Shown: positions 1 to 5,876 of the stretch, one piece after another
How the letters are laid out: every line of letters starts with the position of its first letter
Numbering within the stretch: the first letter of the stretch is position 1
DNA from: Candidatus Roizmanbacteria bacterium CG_4_9_14_0_2_um_filter_39_13
GTDB lineage: Bacteria > Patescibacteriota > Microgenomatia > UBA1406 > GWC2-37-13
Assembly (NCBI GenBank): GCA_002788865.1
Contig: PFSC01000073.1
Span: 1-6,309 of the forward strand
Direction: 5' to 3'
DNA length: 6,309 nucleotides
The notes under the pieces: generated by a model
Database searches by the model: none
What the model was told of the DNA's origin: nothing
Seen by the model: only the letters and a program-made list of their open reading frames with translations
Position numbers and translations under genes: made by a program

Positions 1-5
1 AGATA

Positions 6-77
6 GCCCTCATAGTTAAATGGATATAACAGTCCCGTCCTAAGGGATAGTTCGAGGTTCGATTCCTCGTGAGGGCA
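6..77 (+). tRNA. tRNA-Arg, anticodon CCT
   Basis: A full cloverleaf can be folded. The acceptor stem pairs 6-12 (GCCCTCA) with 70-76 (TGAGGGC), with A77 as discriminator. The D stem is 15-18 with 27-30. The anticodon stem is 32-36 with 44-48, closed by one G-T pair, and its loop 37-43 (GTCCTAA) gives anticodon CCT at 39-41. The T stem is 53-57 with 65-69 around the loop TTCGATT. CCT reads the AGG arginine codon. The 3' CCA is not encoded (the bases after A77 are CTA), so it must be added by a CCA-adding enzyme. A 7-bp repeat array begins 9 bases downstream. Confidence 0.96.
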
Positions 78-86
78 CTAATAATA

Positions 87-177
87 GTCGTCAGACGTTG
101 GTCGTCAGACGTCAGCATTGATGTAATGACTAATGACCGATGACTGAGGACTGAGGACTAATGACTAATGACTAATA
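87..177. repeat. 7-bp-period tandem repeat array running into the sortase start
   Basis: Read in steps of seven from 87, the units are GTCGTCA, GACGTTG, GTCGTCA, GACGTCA, GCATTGA, TGTAATG, ACTAATG, ACCGATG, ACTGAGG, ACTGAGG, ACTAATG, ACTAATG, ACTAATA. The first four form a 14-bp direct repeat (87-98 and 101-112). The last seven are close variants of ACTAATG. The array fills the space between tRNA-Arg and the sortase gene and overlaps the predicted start codon at 168. The 7-bp period is seen directly. Resemblance to the heptanucleotide short tandem repeats known from cyanobacteria is an analogy only. Confidence 0.85.
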
Positions 178-896
178 TGAAACATCATAAAGACAGCGAC
201 TATTATCAAACACTCATACTACGTACAGTCGGGAATTTTTTGATCCTCACATCTCTTTTTATGATTGGAAAGACCTTTTATCAGCCAATTCGAGAAGAGG
301 TCCGTTATCTGTACGAAAATCAGACACAGAAGGAATATATCGTGGCTGCAGATGAGCAGGAGGCAAACGAGATTATTACCAGAAACTTTGGAGCAATCAC
401 CGAAAAAGGTGCCCTTCGCGAGGCGCTCAAAAAGGAAAATGTCGACTTTCTCATACCGGTCGATCCTAACTTCAGCATAGTGATCCCAAAAATTGCAGCT
501 AATGCACCAGTTTTGGCAAATATTGACGCGGGTGATAAAGATGAGTACTTGGATGCGCTCCAAAAAGGCGTCGCTCATGCAGAGGGTACCTCGTTTCCTG
601 GTGAAGGTGGACACATCTATATGTTTGCCCACTCCACAGATTATGCGTGGAATGTCGGGACATACAATGCGGTTTTTTATCTTCTATACAAACTTGAGGA
701 GGGAGATGAGATAGATCTGTTCTTTAAAGGTCAGCGATATGTATACAAAGTCGTAGGCAAAGAAATAGTCAATCCTGATCAAGTGGACTATATCAGTCGC
801 AAAACCGATAAAGAATTTCTTACTCTCCAGACGTGTTGGCCTCCAGGAACCACACTCAAAAGGCAGCTGATCTTTGCTGAGAGGGTGGTTGAGTAG
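168..896 (+). CDS. Membrane-anchored sortase-family transpeptidase
   Basis: The 242-residue protein has one hydrophobic segment near residues 17-37, after a short charged N-terminus, then an outer domain. The sortase catalytic triad is visible: His155 in FAHST, Cys223 in TLQTCWPPGT and Arg232 nine residues later. Sortases cleave a C-terminal sorting signal and join the protein to a cell-wall or pilin amine; the His/Cys spacing and small size fit single-anchor housekeeping-type enzymes (class D/E-like, by inference). No sorting-signal substrate or pilin gene is in the window, so the substrate is unknown. The start is uncertain. ATG168 has a weak GAGG at 153-156, 11 bases upstream, but lies inside a 7-bp repeat. 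ATG177 (fourth residue) is the alternative and lies just past the repeat. Stop is TAG. The downstream PEGA gene is convergent. Confidence 0.9.
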   Translation: MTNMKHHKDSDYYQTLILRTVGNFLILTSLFMIGKTFYQPIREEVRYLYENQTQKEYIVAADEQEANEIITRNFGAITEKGALREALKKENVDFLIPVDPNFSIVIPKIAANAPVLANIDAGDKDEYLDALQKGVAHAEGTSFPGEGGHIYMFAHSTDYAWNVGTYNAVFYLLYKLEEGDEIDLFFKGQRYVYKVVGKEIVNPDQVDYISRKTDKEFLTLQTCWPPGTTLKRQLIFAERVVE

Positions 897-904
897 TCAC
901 TATT

Positions 905-969
905 TGTCATCCTCGAGAGCGGAGCGAGTCGGGGATCTTGAGGAGATTCCTGCCTGCGCAGGAATGACA
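905..969. repeat. Palindromic intergenic element, copy 1 (65 bp)
   Basis: The segment starts TGTCAT (905-910) and ends ATGACA (964-969), an inverted terminal pair shared with three other segments in this window. It contains a perfect 7-bp stem with a 4-base loop: TTCCTGC at 947-953 and GCAGGAA at 958-964. It begins 8 bases after the sortase stop and no T-run follows, so it is not a typical intrinsic terminator, though it could still form structure between the two convergent genes. It looks like a REP/MITE-type element; it has no coding capacity. Confidence 0.7.
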
Positions 970-978
970 GGTATAAAT

Positions 979-1069
979 TGTCATGCTGAGTGTAACGAAG
1001 CATCCATGCGTAGTTAGGAATAAAACATGGATTCTTCGGTCGTCACTGACGTTCCTACTCAGAATGACA
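979..1069. repeat. Palindromic intergenic element, copy 2 (91 bp)
   Basis: Bounded by TGTCAT (979-984) and ATGACA (1064-1069). The arms are imperfect inverted repeats: TGTCATGCTGAGT at the left faces ACTCAGAATGACA at the right, and inner GCATCCATG faces CATGGATTC. It lies 9 bases after copy 1, so the two form a tandem pair. The PEGA gene's stop codon (1078-1080 on the minus strand) lies 8 bases beyond, so the pair fills almost the whole space between the two convergent genes and may act as a two-way transcription barrier (inference). Confidence 0.75.
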
Positions 1070-1077
1070 GGTGATTG

Positions 1078-2430
1078 TCATCTTATTCCCACAGAGTACA
1101 GATCTCCATACTCATTATTCTGCGGATTCAGGTTGATGATCACCATGAGATTCCAGTCTGGAGATATTCCAAAGAACGACCGATCAAATGGACCAGCATA
1201 GACTGTTTCTTTGTTTGAGCCATCGTATTGAAGAACTGATATTGTCTCTGCTTCTTTGATCACAATATAGTCGGATGTAGGATACCAACGTACCATATCA
1301 AGGACTTGTGTCGCGACTGCCTCATCCACAAGATCTGGCAGTCCAGGAGCTCCGGAGATCGTCTCCTTTTTTGATTTGATTACAGAAGTTTTTTCGAACG
1401 GAATTTCTATAGGAACGAAGTAATTTTTATCTTCCTTCTTGTCATATATATATAGCCCATTTTCTTTGATATCACGCTCTTCTTCCGTCTGATTTGCTCC
1501 GATAAGTGGCGGATCTATCACCTTTGGGAGTGAAGCATCATCCTTTGCAAGATACATGACTCGCTTCTCATCAGGTGAAAGAGATATAATATGAAAGGAA
1601 TCGGATGCGATTTTTTGAAACGATTTTGGCAATGTTTCGATAATTTTCACCATCTCTTTATTTTTTTCTTCATGCCATTTGGCAATAATGTCATCGATCG
1701 ATGTTGCGATTTCAAAAAGCTCCAGGTTTTCTTCATCGAGTGATATTAGGTAGGAAATCTTTTCAGGGACATCTACTGCTATATTTTTTGTCGTATCGCC
1801 AAATTCCCCTTCTCCAGGGTTTGAAAAAGTGATAATTGTCTGACGATACCGTGGCCCATAGGTAAATTCTGCTGAGGCAAAATTCACTGTCTCAGGAACA
1901 AGCGAGCGAAGAACAAGGAGTTTGAGTGGTGGGAACAGGGTGACAGGATTCCCACTGGGCTCAAAGAGATAGATACCATCTTGTTCAGCATCTCCGGTTT
2001 CGCTCACCAGAATAACCTTGTCGGTGTTCCCGACAGAATGAACAGCATTTACACCAATATTAGTAAGTGGAGTCAAGGAAGGATTTTTCGAAAAGAGGAC
2101 TGCATTCAAACTCATCACGATCTCACCCTTGAGCACGACACTTTTCTTCCAGCTTGAATAACCTTCTTTTTTGACTTCGACATCGTACTGCCCATAGGGG
2201 AGAGTGATATTTGTATCGGTTGCTCCACGAAGCTCGTCGTTGATATATACCTTTGCGCCTTTGGGTGAAGAGTTTATTGAAATAATACCAGTCGATGAAA
2301 TTGTACCCTCTTGAAGATTGAATCGATACCCGCGAGCATATGAGATCACTCCAATAAGCATCAAGATAAACAATGCGATAATGATGATGTGAGGGAGGAT
2401 ATTTTTAGTTGTATTAAATACTACTTTCAT
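1078..2430 (-). CDS. PEGA-domain membrane-anchored surface protein
   Basis: The 450-residue protein has a short cytoplasmic N-terminus, one transmembrane segment at about residues 13-31 (IIIIALFILMLIGV core) and a long outer part. Residues about 48-113 form a PEGA domain: a beta-rich stretch with SSPKGAKVYIND, then LPYGQYDVEVKKEGY and a closing strand. PEGA domains are small surface-associated folds named after a conserved PEGA motif, here SPKGA. The remainder (about 120-450) is beta-rich with repeats such as ISLSPDEKRVMYLA (282-295) and WYPTSDYIVI (382-391) that resemble TolB-like propeller blades, probably degenerate; this part is inferred. No catalytic motif is seen. No Shine-Dalgarno site precedes the ATG; the leader bases are pyrimidine-rich. 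It is divergent from mreB and convergent with the sortase. A role in envelope attachment or sensing is possible, but the function is unknown. Confidence 0.85.
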   Translation of the reverse strand: MKVVFNTTKNILPHIIIIALFILMLIGVISYARGYRFNLQEGTISSTGIISINSSPKGAKVYINDELRGATDTNITLPYGQYDVEVKKEGYSSWKKSVVLKGEIVMSLNAVLFSKNPSLTPLTNIGVNAVHSVGNTDKVILVSETGDAEQDGIYLFEPSGNPVTLFPPLKLLVLRSLVPETVNFASAEFTYGPRYRQTIITFSNPGEGEFGDTTKNIAVDVPEKISYLISLDEENLELFEIATSIDDIIAKWHEEKNKEMVKIIETLPKSFQKIASDSFHIISLSPDEKRVMYLAKDDASLPKVIDPPLIGANQTEEERDIKENGLYIYDKKEDKNYFVPIEIPFEKTSVIKSKKETISGAPGLPDLVDEAVATQVLDMVRWYPTSDYIVIKEAETISVLQYDGSNKETVYAGPFDRSFFGISPDWNLMVIINLNPQNNEYGDLYSVGIR

Positions 2431-2534
2431 ATATGGGCGAATGTGTACATCCCAAAATTTCGTACTGATTTGATAGTGTTTGTGTGTATTATGATATGGT
2501 AATTTTACGCATATCTTTCAACCTGAGTGCTTAT

Positions 2535-2563
2535 ATTATACAATAGTATTCATGTCATAATAA
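2535..2563 (-). promoter_or_regulatory. Candidate promoter for the PEGA gene
   Basis: On the minus strand, a perfect TATAAT -10 box (ATTATA at 2535-2540 on the plus strand) lies 17 bp downstream of a weak -35, TTATTA (plus-strand TAATAA at 2558-2563; three of six bases match TTGACA). Transcription would start near 2528, giving a leader of about 100 bases. A second, weaker possibility is TTGAAA (2516-2521) with TATCAT (2491-2496) at a 19-bp spacing. Confidence 0.35.
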
Positions 2564-2590
2564 GTAAGAGTTCACGCTCTTTGACACACA

Positions 2591-2694
2591 TGTCATTCCC
2601 GAGCGAAATGAAATGGAGCGTGGCAATCCAAATAGCATTGAGATTGCTTCGTCGTTTACACTCCTCCCTCCAGAGGCGGGCAGGCGCAATGACA
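2591..2694. repeat. Palindromic intergenic element, copy 3 (104 bp)
   Basis: Bounded by TGTCAT (2591-2596) and ATGACA (2689-2694). Left-arm GGCAATCC and right-arm GAGATTGC face each other imperfectly, and the right arm carries a GC-rich insert (CTCCAGAGGCGGGCAGGC, 2669-2686) with no equal on the left. It is the only clear structure in the gene-free part 2564-2762 ahead of mreB. It leaves 68 bases between its end and the mreB start, so mreB's promoter is either inside or upstream of it or in that short space, where I see only a weak GATAAT (2737-2742). Confidence 0.72.
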
Positions 2695-2762
2695 TAGTAT
2701 GGTATATTTCTGTCAAGAACCCTGAACTCTTACCATGATAATCAAAATATTTCATTCTTCAT

Positions 2763-3782
2763 ATGTGGTTTAAAAAAAAAGTTGGTATCGATCTGGGAAC
2801 TGCCAATACTCTTGTATATGTTGTGAAAGAAGGGATCTTGTTGAATGAGCCGACAGTTGTCGCATATTCACAGGAAGACAAGCAAGTCCTTGCAGTAGGA
2901 AATGATGCGCGCGAGATGATCGGTCGAACGCCAAACTCCATCGTTGCGGCTCGTCCCATGAAAGAGGGGGTCATCGCAGACTATACGACCACTTCGGCAA
3001 TGATCACCTATTACCTTCGAAAAGCTCTGAAAGGTCGCGTGTTTTGGCCTGAGGTCATGATCTCAATTCCCGGCGGGTCATCCCAAGTCGAGAAACGTGC
3101 GGTAGTTGCCGCATGCAAGCAAGCTGGCGCTTCGGATGTGTATCTCATTGAAGAACCCTTGGCTGCAGCAATCGGAGCACGAATACCCATCTCTCAACCA
3201 TCTGGTCATATGATCGTAAACATCGGAGGAGGTACGGCAGAGATTGGGATTCTTTCGCTCGGTCAACTTGTGGTATTCAAAACCGTTCGTACCGCAGGAA
3301 CAAAGCTTGATGAGGCAATTCTTGAGCATATGCGCAAGAAACACAATCTTCATATCGGAGAGCGTACTTCAGAGGATATCAAAATGCAGATAGGGAATGC
3401 GCATGTCAAAGATCTTGAAGAAAATCCTGAGCTAAAAGAGTCTACGCTTGAGGTGAAAGGGAGAGATAGTCAGTCTGGTTTGCCACGAGTCATGATGGTT
3501 GGTGAAAAAAGTATCAATGAAGCATTACAACAGCCACTCAAACTTATCATTGATGGGATCAAAGAAGTGCTCTCAGAAAGTCCTCCTGAGCTTGCCGCAG
3601 ATATCATTGAAAAGGGGATCGTTCTCTCGGGAGGTAGCTCGCTTTTGAAAAATTTGGACAAATACGTGACGTACTATACTGGTGTTCCGTCGTTTGTTGT
3701 AGAGGAGCCACTCTTCTGTGTGATACGAGGGATTGGGATGGCGATTGAAAATCTGGATAGTTATAAAAAGGCGATTCGATAA
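2763..3782 (+). CDS. mreB: Rod shape-determining actin homologue MreB
   Basis: The 339-residue protein shows the actin/Hsp70 ATPase landmarks in order: phosphate-1 GIDLGTANTLVY (8-19), the EEPLAAAIGA helix start (130-139), phosphate-2 NIGGGTAE (153-160), and the adenosine motif GIVLSGGSSLLKNLDKYV (285-302). GRDSQSGLPRVMMV (234-246) is also typical of MreB, as is the length (about 330-350). MreB forms membrane-bound filaments that guide the cell-wall synthesis machinery. The N-terminal MWFKKKVGIDLG agrees with the usual MreB start, so ATG2763 is well supported even though no Shine-Dalgarno site precedes it. The normally conserved Asp of the phosphate-2 DIGGGT motif is Asn153 (codon AAC, 3219-3221). 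mreC, mreD, rodA and pbp genes are not adjacent. Stop is TAA, itself the start of a 7-bp repeat. Confidence 0.95.
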   Translation: MWFKKKVGIDLGTANTLVYVVKEGILLNEPTVVAYSQEDKQVLAVGNDAREMIGRTPNSIVAARPMKEGVIADYTTTSAMITYYLRKALKGRVFWPEVMISIPGGSSQVEKRAVVAACKQAGASDVYLIEEPLAAAIGARIPISQPSGHMIVNIGGGTAEIGILSLGQLVVFKTVRTAGTKLDEAILEHMRKKHNLHIGERTSEDIKMQIGNAHVKDLEENPELKESTLEVKGRDSQSGLPRVMMVGEKSINEALQQPLKLIIDGIKEVLSESPPELAADIIEKGIVLSGGSSLLKNLDKYVTYYTGVPSFVVEEPLFCVIRGIGMAIENLDSYKKAIR

Positions 3783-3801
3783 TAGGGAATAGGGAATCTA
3801 G
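3781..3801. repeat. Short 7-bp repeat AATAGGG x2 plus AATCTAG
   Basis: Three 7-bp units, AATAGGG, AATAGGG and AATCTAG, start at the last two bases of the mreB stop codon. They lie just left of palindromic copy 4, with a related array on the right (3910-3951). Confidence 0.6.
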
Positions 3802-3809
3802 TCGCACCC

Positions 3810-3906
3810 TGTCATTCTGAGAGATCCGCCAGCTGGCGGAGACCGAAGAATCCAGAGCGCATCAACGCATGGATACTTCTCCGCCAGTCGGCGGATCAGT
3901 ATGACA
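3810..3906. repeat. Palindromic intergenic element, copy 4 (97 bp)
   Basis: Bounded by TGTCAT (3810-3815) and ATGACA (3901-3906). It contains two inner hairpins: a perfect 16-bp palindrome TCCGCCAGCTGGCGGA (3825-3840), and TCCGCC/GGCGGA with a 4-base loop (3880-3895). Arm segments GAAGAATCC (3845-3853) and GGATACTTC (3871-3879) also face each other with one mismatch. It lies downstream of mreB and could act as an mRNA 3' end, but no T-run follows. Confidence 0.78.
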
Positions 3907-3909
3907 ATG

Positions 3910-3951
3910 TAGCAAGTAGCTGGAATATGGAATATAGAATTTGGAATAATA
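3910..3951. repeat. 7-bp-period array with a changing unit
   Basis: Units read TAGCAAG, TAGCTGG, AATATGG, AATATAG, AATTTGG, AATAATA. The period of seven is kept while the unit drifts from TAGCnnG to AATnTnG. It starts 3 bases after palindromic copy 4. The rest of the gene-free stretch to 4189 is AT-rich and contains no open frame longer than a few codons. Confidence 0.6.
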
Positions 3952-3954
3952 ATA

Positions 3955-3981
3955 TTGTACTGGAGATATATAACTTATAAT
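3955..3981 (+). promoter_or_regulatory. Candidate promoter upstream of the glycosyltransferase unit
   Basis: TTGTAC (3955-3960) and a perfect TATAAT (3976-3981) are separated by 15 bp, slightly short; using the overlapping TATTGT (3953-3958) gives 17 bp. If used, it would give an mRNA leader of about 200 bases before 4190, containing the hairpin at 4025-4044. Confidence 0.35.
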
Positions 3982-4024
3982 ATGTGAGGTATGGAACTTA
4001 TTCTTTAAAAGGTAATTGTACGAA

Positions 4025-4044
4025 AATTATTTTAAGAAATAATT
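4025..4044 (+). other. Perfect AT-rich hairpin in the glycosyltransferase leader
   Basis: AATTATTT (4025-4032) and AAATAATT (4037-4044) form a perfect 8-bp stem around the 4-base loop TAAG. It is all A-T pairs, so weak as RNA structure; as DNA it could equally be an operator-like dyad. Role unknown. Confidence 0.4.
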
Positions 4045-4172
4045 CAAATATAGTAATAAAGTTACATGTTTGAAAATTATAGTTAAAAACTCATTTTATT
4101 CTTTTACTACAATAATAATTGTAATTTAATTTATTTGTACAAACTAGAAAACATATCAAAATACATATAGCT

Positions 4173-4178
4173 TATAAT
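4173..4178 (+). promoter_or_regulatory. Possible -10 box close to the glycosyltransferase start
   Basis: A perfect TATAAT ends 11 bases before ATG4190. Transcription from it would begin only a few bases before the start codon, giving a leaderless or nearly leaderless mRNA, which fits the lack of a Shine-Dalgarno site. No good -35 lies at the right distance (TTGTAC at 4135-4140 is 32 bp away), and AT-rich DNA yields such boxes by chance. Confidence 0.3.
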
Positions 4179-4189
4179 TCAACATACTC

Positions 4190-4933
4190 ATGAACACGCA
4201 TACACTTCTTGGAACTGCCATAAAAAAACAATCAAAAACAAATATCCTAGAGAAAGTTGAAAAATACATACATAACCCATACTCATTTTTTCACATAGTA
4301 TCATTGAATCCTGAAAATATTATGATCGGGGTACATGATGAGGAGTTTCGAAACATCCTTTCAGAAGGCGATATACAGCTCATTGATGGTACAGGTGTCG
4401 CTCTGGGATGCGCTTTCTTGGGAATTGAGACGGGTGAGAGAGTGGCAGGGTCCGATTTTATGGAAATCATGCTCAAATACCTCGATCGATCGGGTCTTCG
4501 TGTACTGCTCTTGGGTGGAAGATCGAATCTAGCAGAAGAGCTCGCGAAGTGCTACGAACAAAAATTCCCCCAAATGCAATTTTCGGGGATGGAAGGGTTT
4601 CGGAATGTTCGAAAACCAAGTGCTGCTGAAATGGAGCACATATTCACATATGTAGCTGACTACAAGCCACAAATCGTTTTTTCAGCGTTTGGTTCACCTG
4701 ACCAGGAAAAGTTTTTTTCGCGTCACAAAAGGGAATTTGCAGGAATTATTTGCATGGGAGTTGGGGGTGGATTTGATTTTGCGGTTGGAAATATATCGAG
4801 AGCTCCTGTCCTGATGCGCAAAATAGGTTTTGAATGGTTGTTCCGTCTGGTTCGTGAACCGTGGAGGTGGAGGAGACAACTACGAATTTGGCAGTTTGTA
4901 TGGCAGGTTTTTCTTCAAAAATATTTTCGGTAA
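4190..4933 (+). CDS. WecG/TagA/CpsF-family (GT26) glycosyltransferase
   Basis: The 247-residue protein matches this family in length and motifs: VSLNPENIMIG (37-47), IDGTGVALG with the probable catalytic Asp66 (65-73), GERVAGSDFM (82-91), VLLLGGRSN (105-113), FGSPDQEKF (167-175) and GVGGGFDFAVGNISRAP (190-206). The Arg- and Trp-rich tail (RKIGFEWLFRLVREPWRWRR, 210-229) is the family's C-terminal appendage. Family members transfer an N-acetylmannosamine-type sugar from a UDP donor to undecaprenyl-diphosphate-GlcNAc at the inner membrane face, in teichoic-acid linkage, enterobacterial common antigen or capsule pathways. The exact sugar here cannot be read from sequence, so I give no symbol. It has no transmembrane segment, as expected for a peripheral enzyme. 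No Shine-Dalgarno site is seen. The next gene starts 8 bases after the TAA. Confidence 0.93.
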   Translation: MNTHTLLGTAIKKQSKTNILEKVEKYIHNPYSFFHIVSLNPENIMIGVHDEEFRNILSEGDIQLIDGTGVALGCAFLGIETGERVAGSDFMEIMLKYLDRSGLRVLLLGGRSNLAEELAKCYEQKFPQMQFSGMEGFRNVRKPSAAEMEHIFTYVADYKPQIVFSAFGSPDQEKFFSRHKREFAGIICMGVGGGFDFAVGNISRAPVLMRKIGFEWLFRLVREPWRWRRQLRIWQFVWQVFLQKYFR

Positions 4934-4941
4934 ACTTTATC

Positions 4942-5763
4942 ATGAATGAATCTATTATGCTCGTATTGAACTACTTCTCTCAGTTTTCATATCCTCCAAC
5001 GGAGCAGGAAATCCATACATTTTTATCAAAAAAAAATAAAAAGATATCCATGGCCGACAATCTGCAAAAATTAGTAGATAAAAATATTGTATTCAAAAGA
5101 AATATTAATGGAGAAAATCGATATGCATTAAGTACATTTCCGCATATATGTAACGAAGCAAGTTCCAAACTTCAATATGGTGAAATATTGTTTAAAGCTG
5201 CGGTTTTTGCTCTTCGACCGCTTGGCATAATTCCAACAGTTAGTTACCTTGGAATATCGGGTTCTCTGAGCATGAAATGTATCTCATCAGAAAGCGATAT
5301 CGACGTCTTTGTCATCACAAAGTCAGGAGCTATTTGGCAAACACGATTCATACTTCTTCTCTACAAGCATCTATTGAAAGTATGTGTTCCTCGTATTGGC
5401 AAGAAGCTCTGCTTCAATCTTTTTTTTGCAGAAGACGGATTGACCCTTCGTAAAGAAAAGCAGACAGAATATATCGGTCACGAAATACTGCAGCTACAAG
5501 GGATCATCAATCAAAATAATATACATGAAGCATTATTGGTCAAAAATCGCTGGATCGTGAACTATTTCCCAAATGTTCACATACTTACTGCCAATAATCA
5601 AAAGATCAAAGGATCAAAGCATCAATCCAAACGTATAATATTACTTGAGCTGTTGTTTAAACGAGTGCAAACGTGGTGGCTTGATAGGAAAGGGTACGCA
5701 TATTCTGATTCGGGAAATCAGCTTTGGCTGATCCAAAAGGATTATGAGGATGAATTAGTATGA
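4942..5763 (+). CDS. Nucleotidyltransferase-fold protein with N-terminal helix-turn-helix-like region
   Basis: The frame is open from 4861, but starting there would overlap the glycosyltransferase by 73 bases. ATG4942, 8 bases after its stop, is the better start and gives 273 residues. ATG4957 is possible. Residues about 4-64 look like a winged helix (helical LVLNYFSQF and PTEQEIHTFLSKK, then NLQKLVDKNIVFKR and a short beta pair). Residues 104-125 hold the pol-beta-type nucleotidyltransferase signature GISGSLS...SDIDVFVI, with Gly107-Ser108 and metal-binding Asp119 and Asp121. A strand LCFNLFF follows near 156-162, where many relatives have the third carboxylate; here an Asn sits in that place. 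The substrate is unknown. Coupling to a GT26 enzyme suggests a sugar- or lipid-glycan role rather than an antitoxin, but this is inference. It is richer in A/T than its neighbours. Confidence 0.8.
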   Translation: MNESIMLVLNYFSQFSYPPTEQEIHTFLSKKNKKISMADNLQKLVDKNIVFKRNINGENRYALSTFPHICNEASSKLQYGEILFKAAVFALRPLGIIPTVSYLGISGSLSMKCISSESDIDVFVITKSGAIWQTRFILLLYKHLLKVCVPRIGKKLCFNLFFAEDGLTLRKEKQTEYIGHEILQLQGIINQNNIHEALLVKNRWIVNYFPNVHILTANNQKIKGSKHQSKRIILLELLFKRVQTWWLDRKGYAYSDSGNQLWLIQKDYEDELV

Positions 5764-5786
5764 TAAAATAAGTGACGGAGCAAGTT

Positions 5787-5870
5787 GCCCCGATGCTGGA
5801 ATTGGCAGACAGGCACGCCTCAGAAGCGTGTGCTCGCAAGGGCGTGGAGGTTCGACTCCTCTTCGGGGCA
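5787..5870 (+). tRNA. tRNA-Leu, anticodon CAG
   Basis: The acceptor stem pairs 5787-5793 (GCCCCGA) with 5863-5869 (TCGGGGC), with A5870 as discriminator. The D stem is 5796-5798 with 5806-5808. The anticodon stem CACGC/GCGTG (5814-5818, 5826-5830) closes loop CTCAGAA with anticodon CAG at 5821-5823. The long variable arm (5831-5845) is typical of class II tRNAs. The T stem is 5846-5850 with 5858-5862. No CCA is encoded (CGT follows). It starts 23 bases after the nucleotidyltransferase stop, so it may be transcribed with it. Confidence 0.96.
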
Positions 5871-5876
5871 CGTATT

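Noticed and set aside
87..177. CRISPR array
   Set aside because: The repeats are 7 bp with no spacers, and no cas gene is present.
905..1069. Intrinsic terminators between the convergent genes
   Set aside because: The hairpins are strong but no T-run follows on either strand, so I list them as repeat elements only.
788..1201. Small open frames across the sortase/PEGA junction on both strands
   Set aside because: They lie over the palindromic elements and the ends of two well-supported genes, and their translations show no recognisable domain.
2555..2755. A 66-codon minus-strand open frame ahead of mreB
   Set aside because: It consists mostly of palindromic copy 3, and nothing in its translation looks like a conserved protein.
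4861..4941. Longer start (ATG4861) for the nucleotidyltransferase gene
   Set aside because: It would overlap the glycosyltransferase by 73 bases in another frame, and the added residues look like out-of-frame translation of its Arg/Trp-rich tail. ATG4942 gives a compact stop-start junction.
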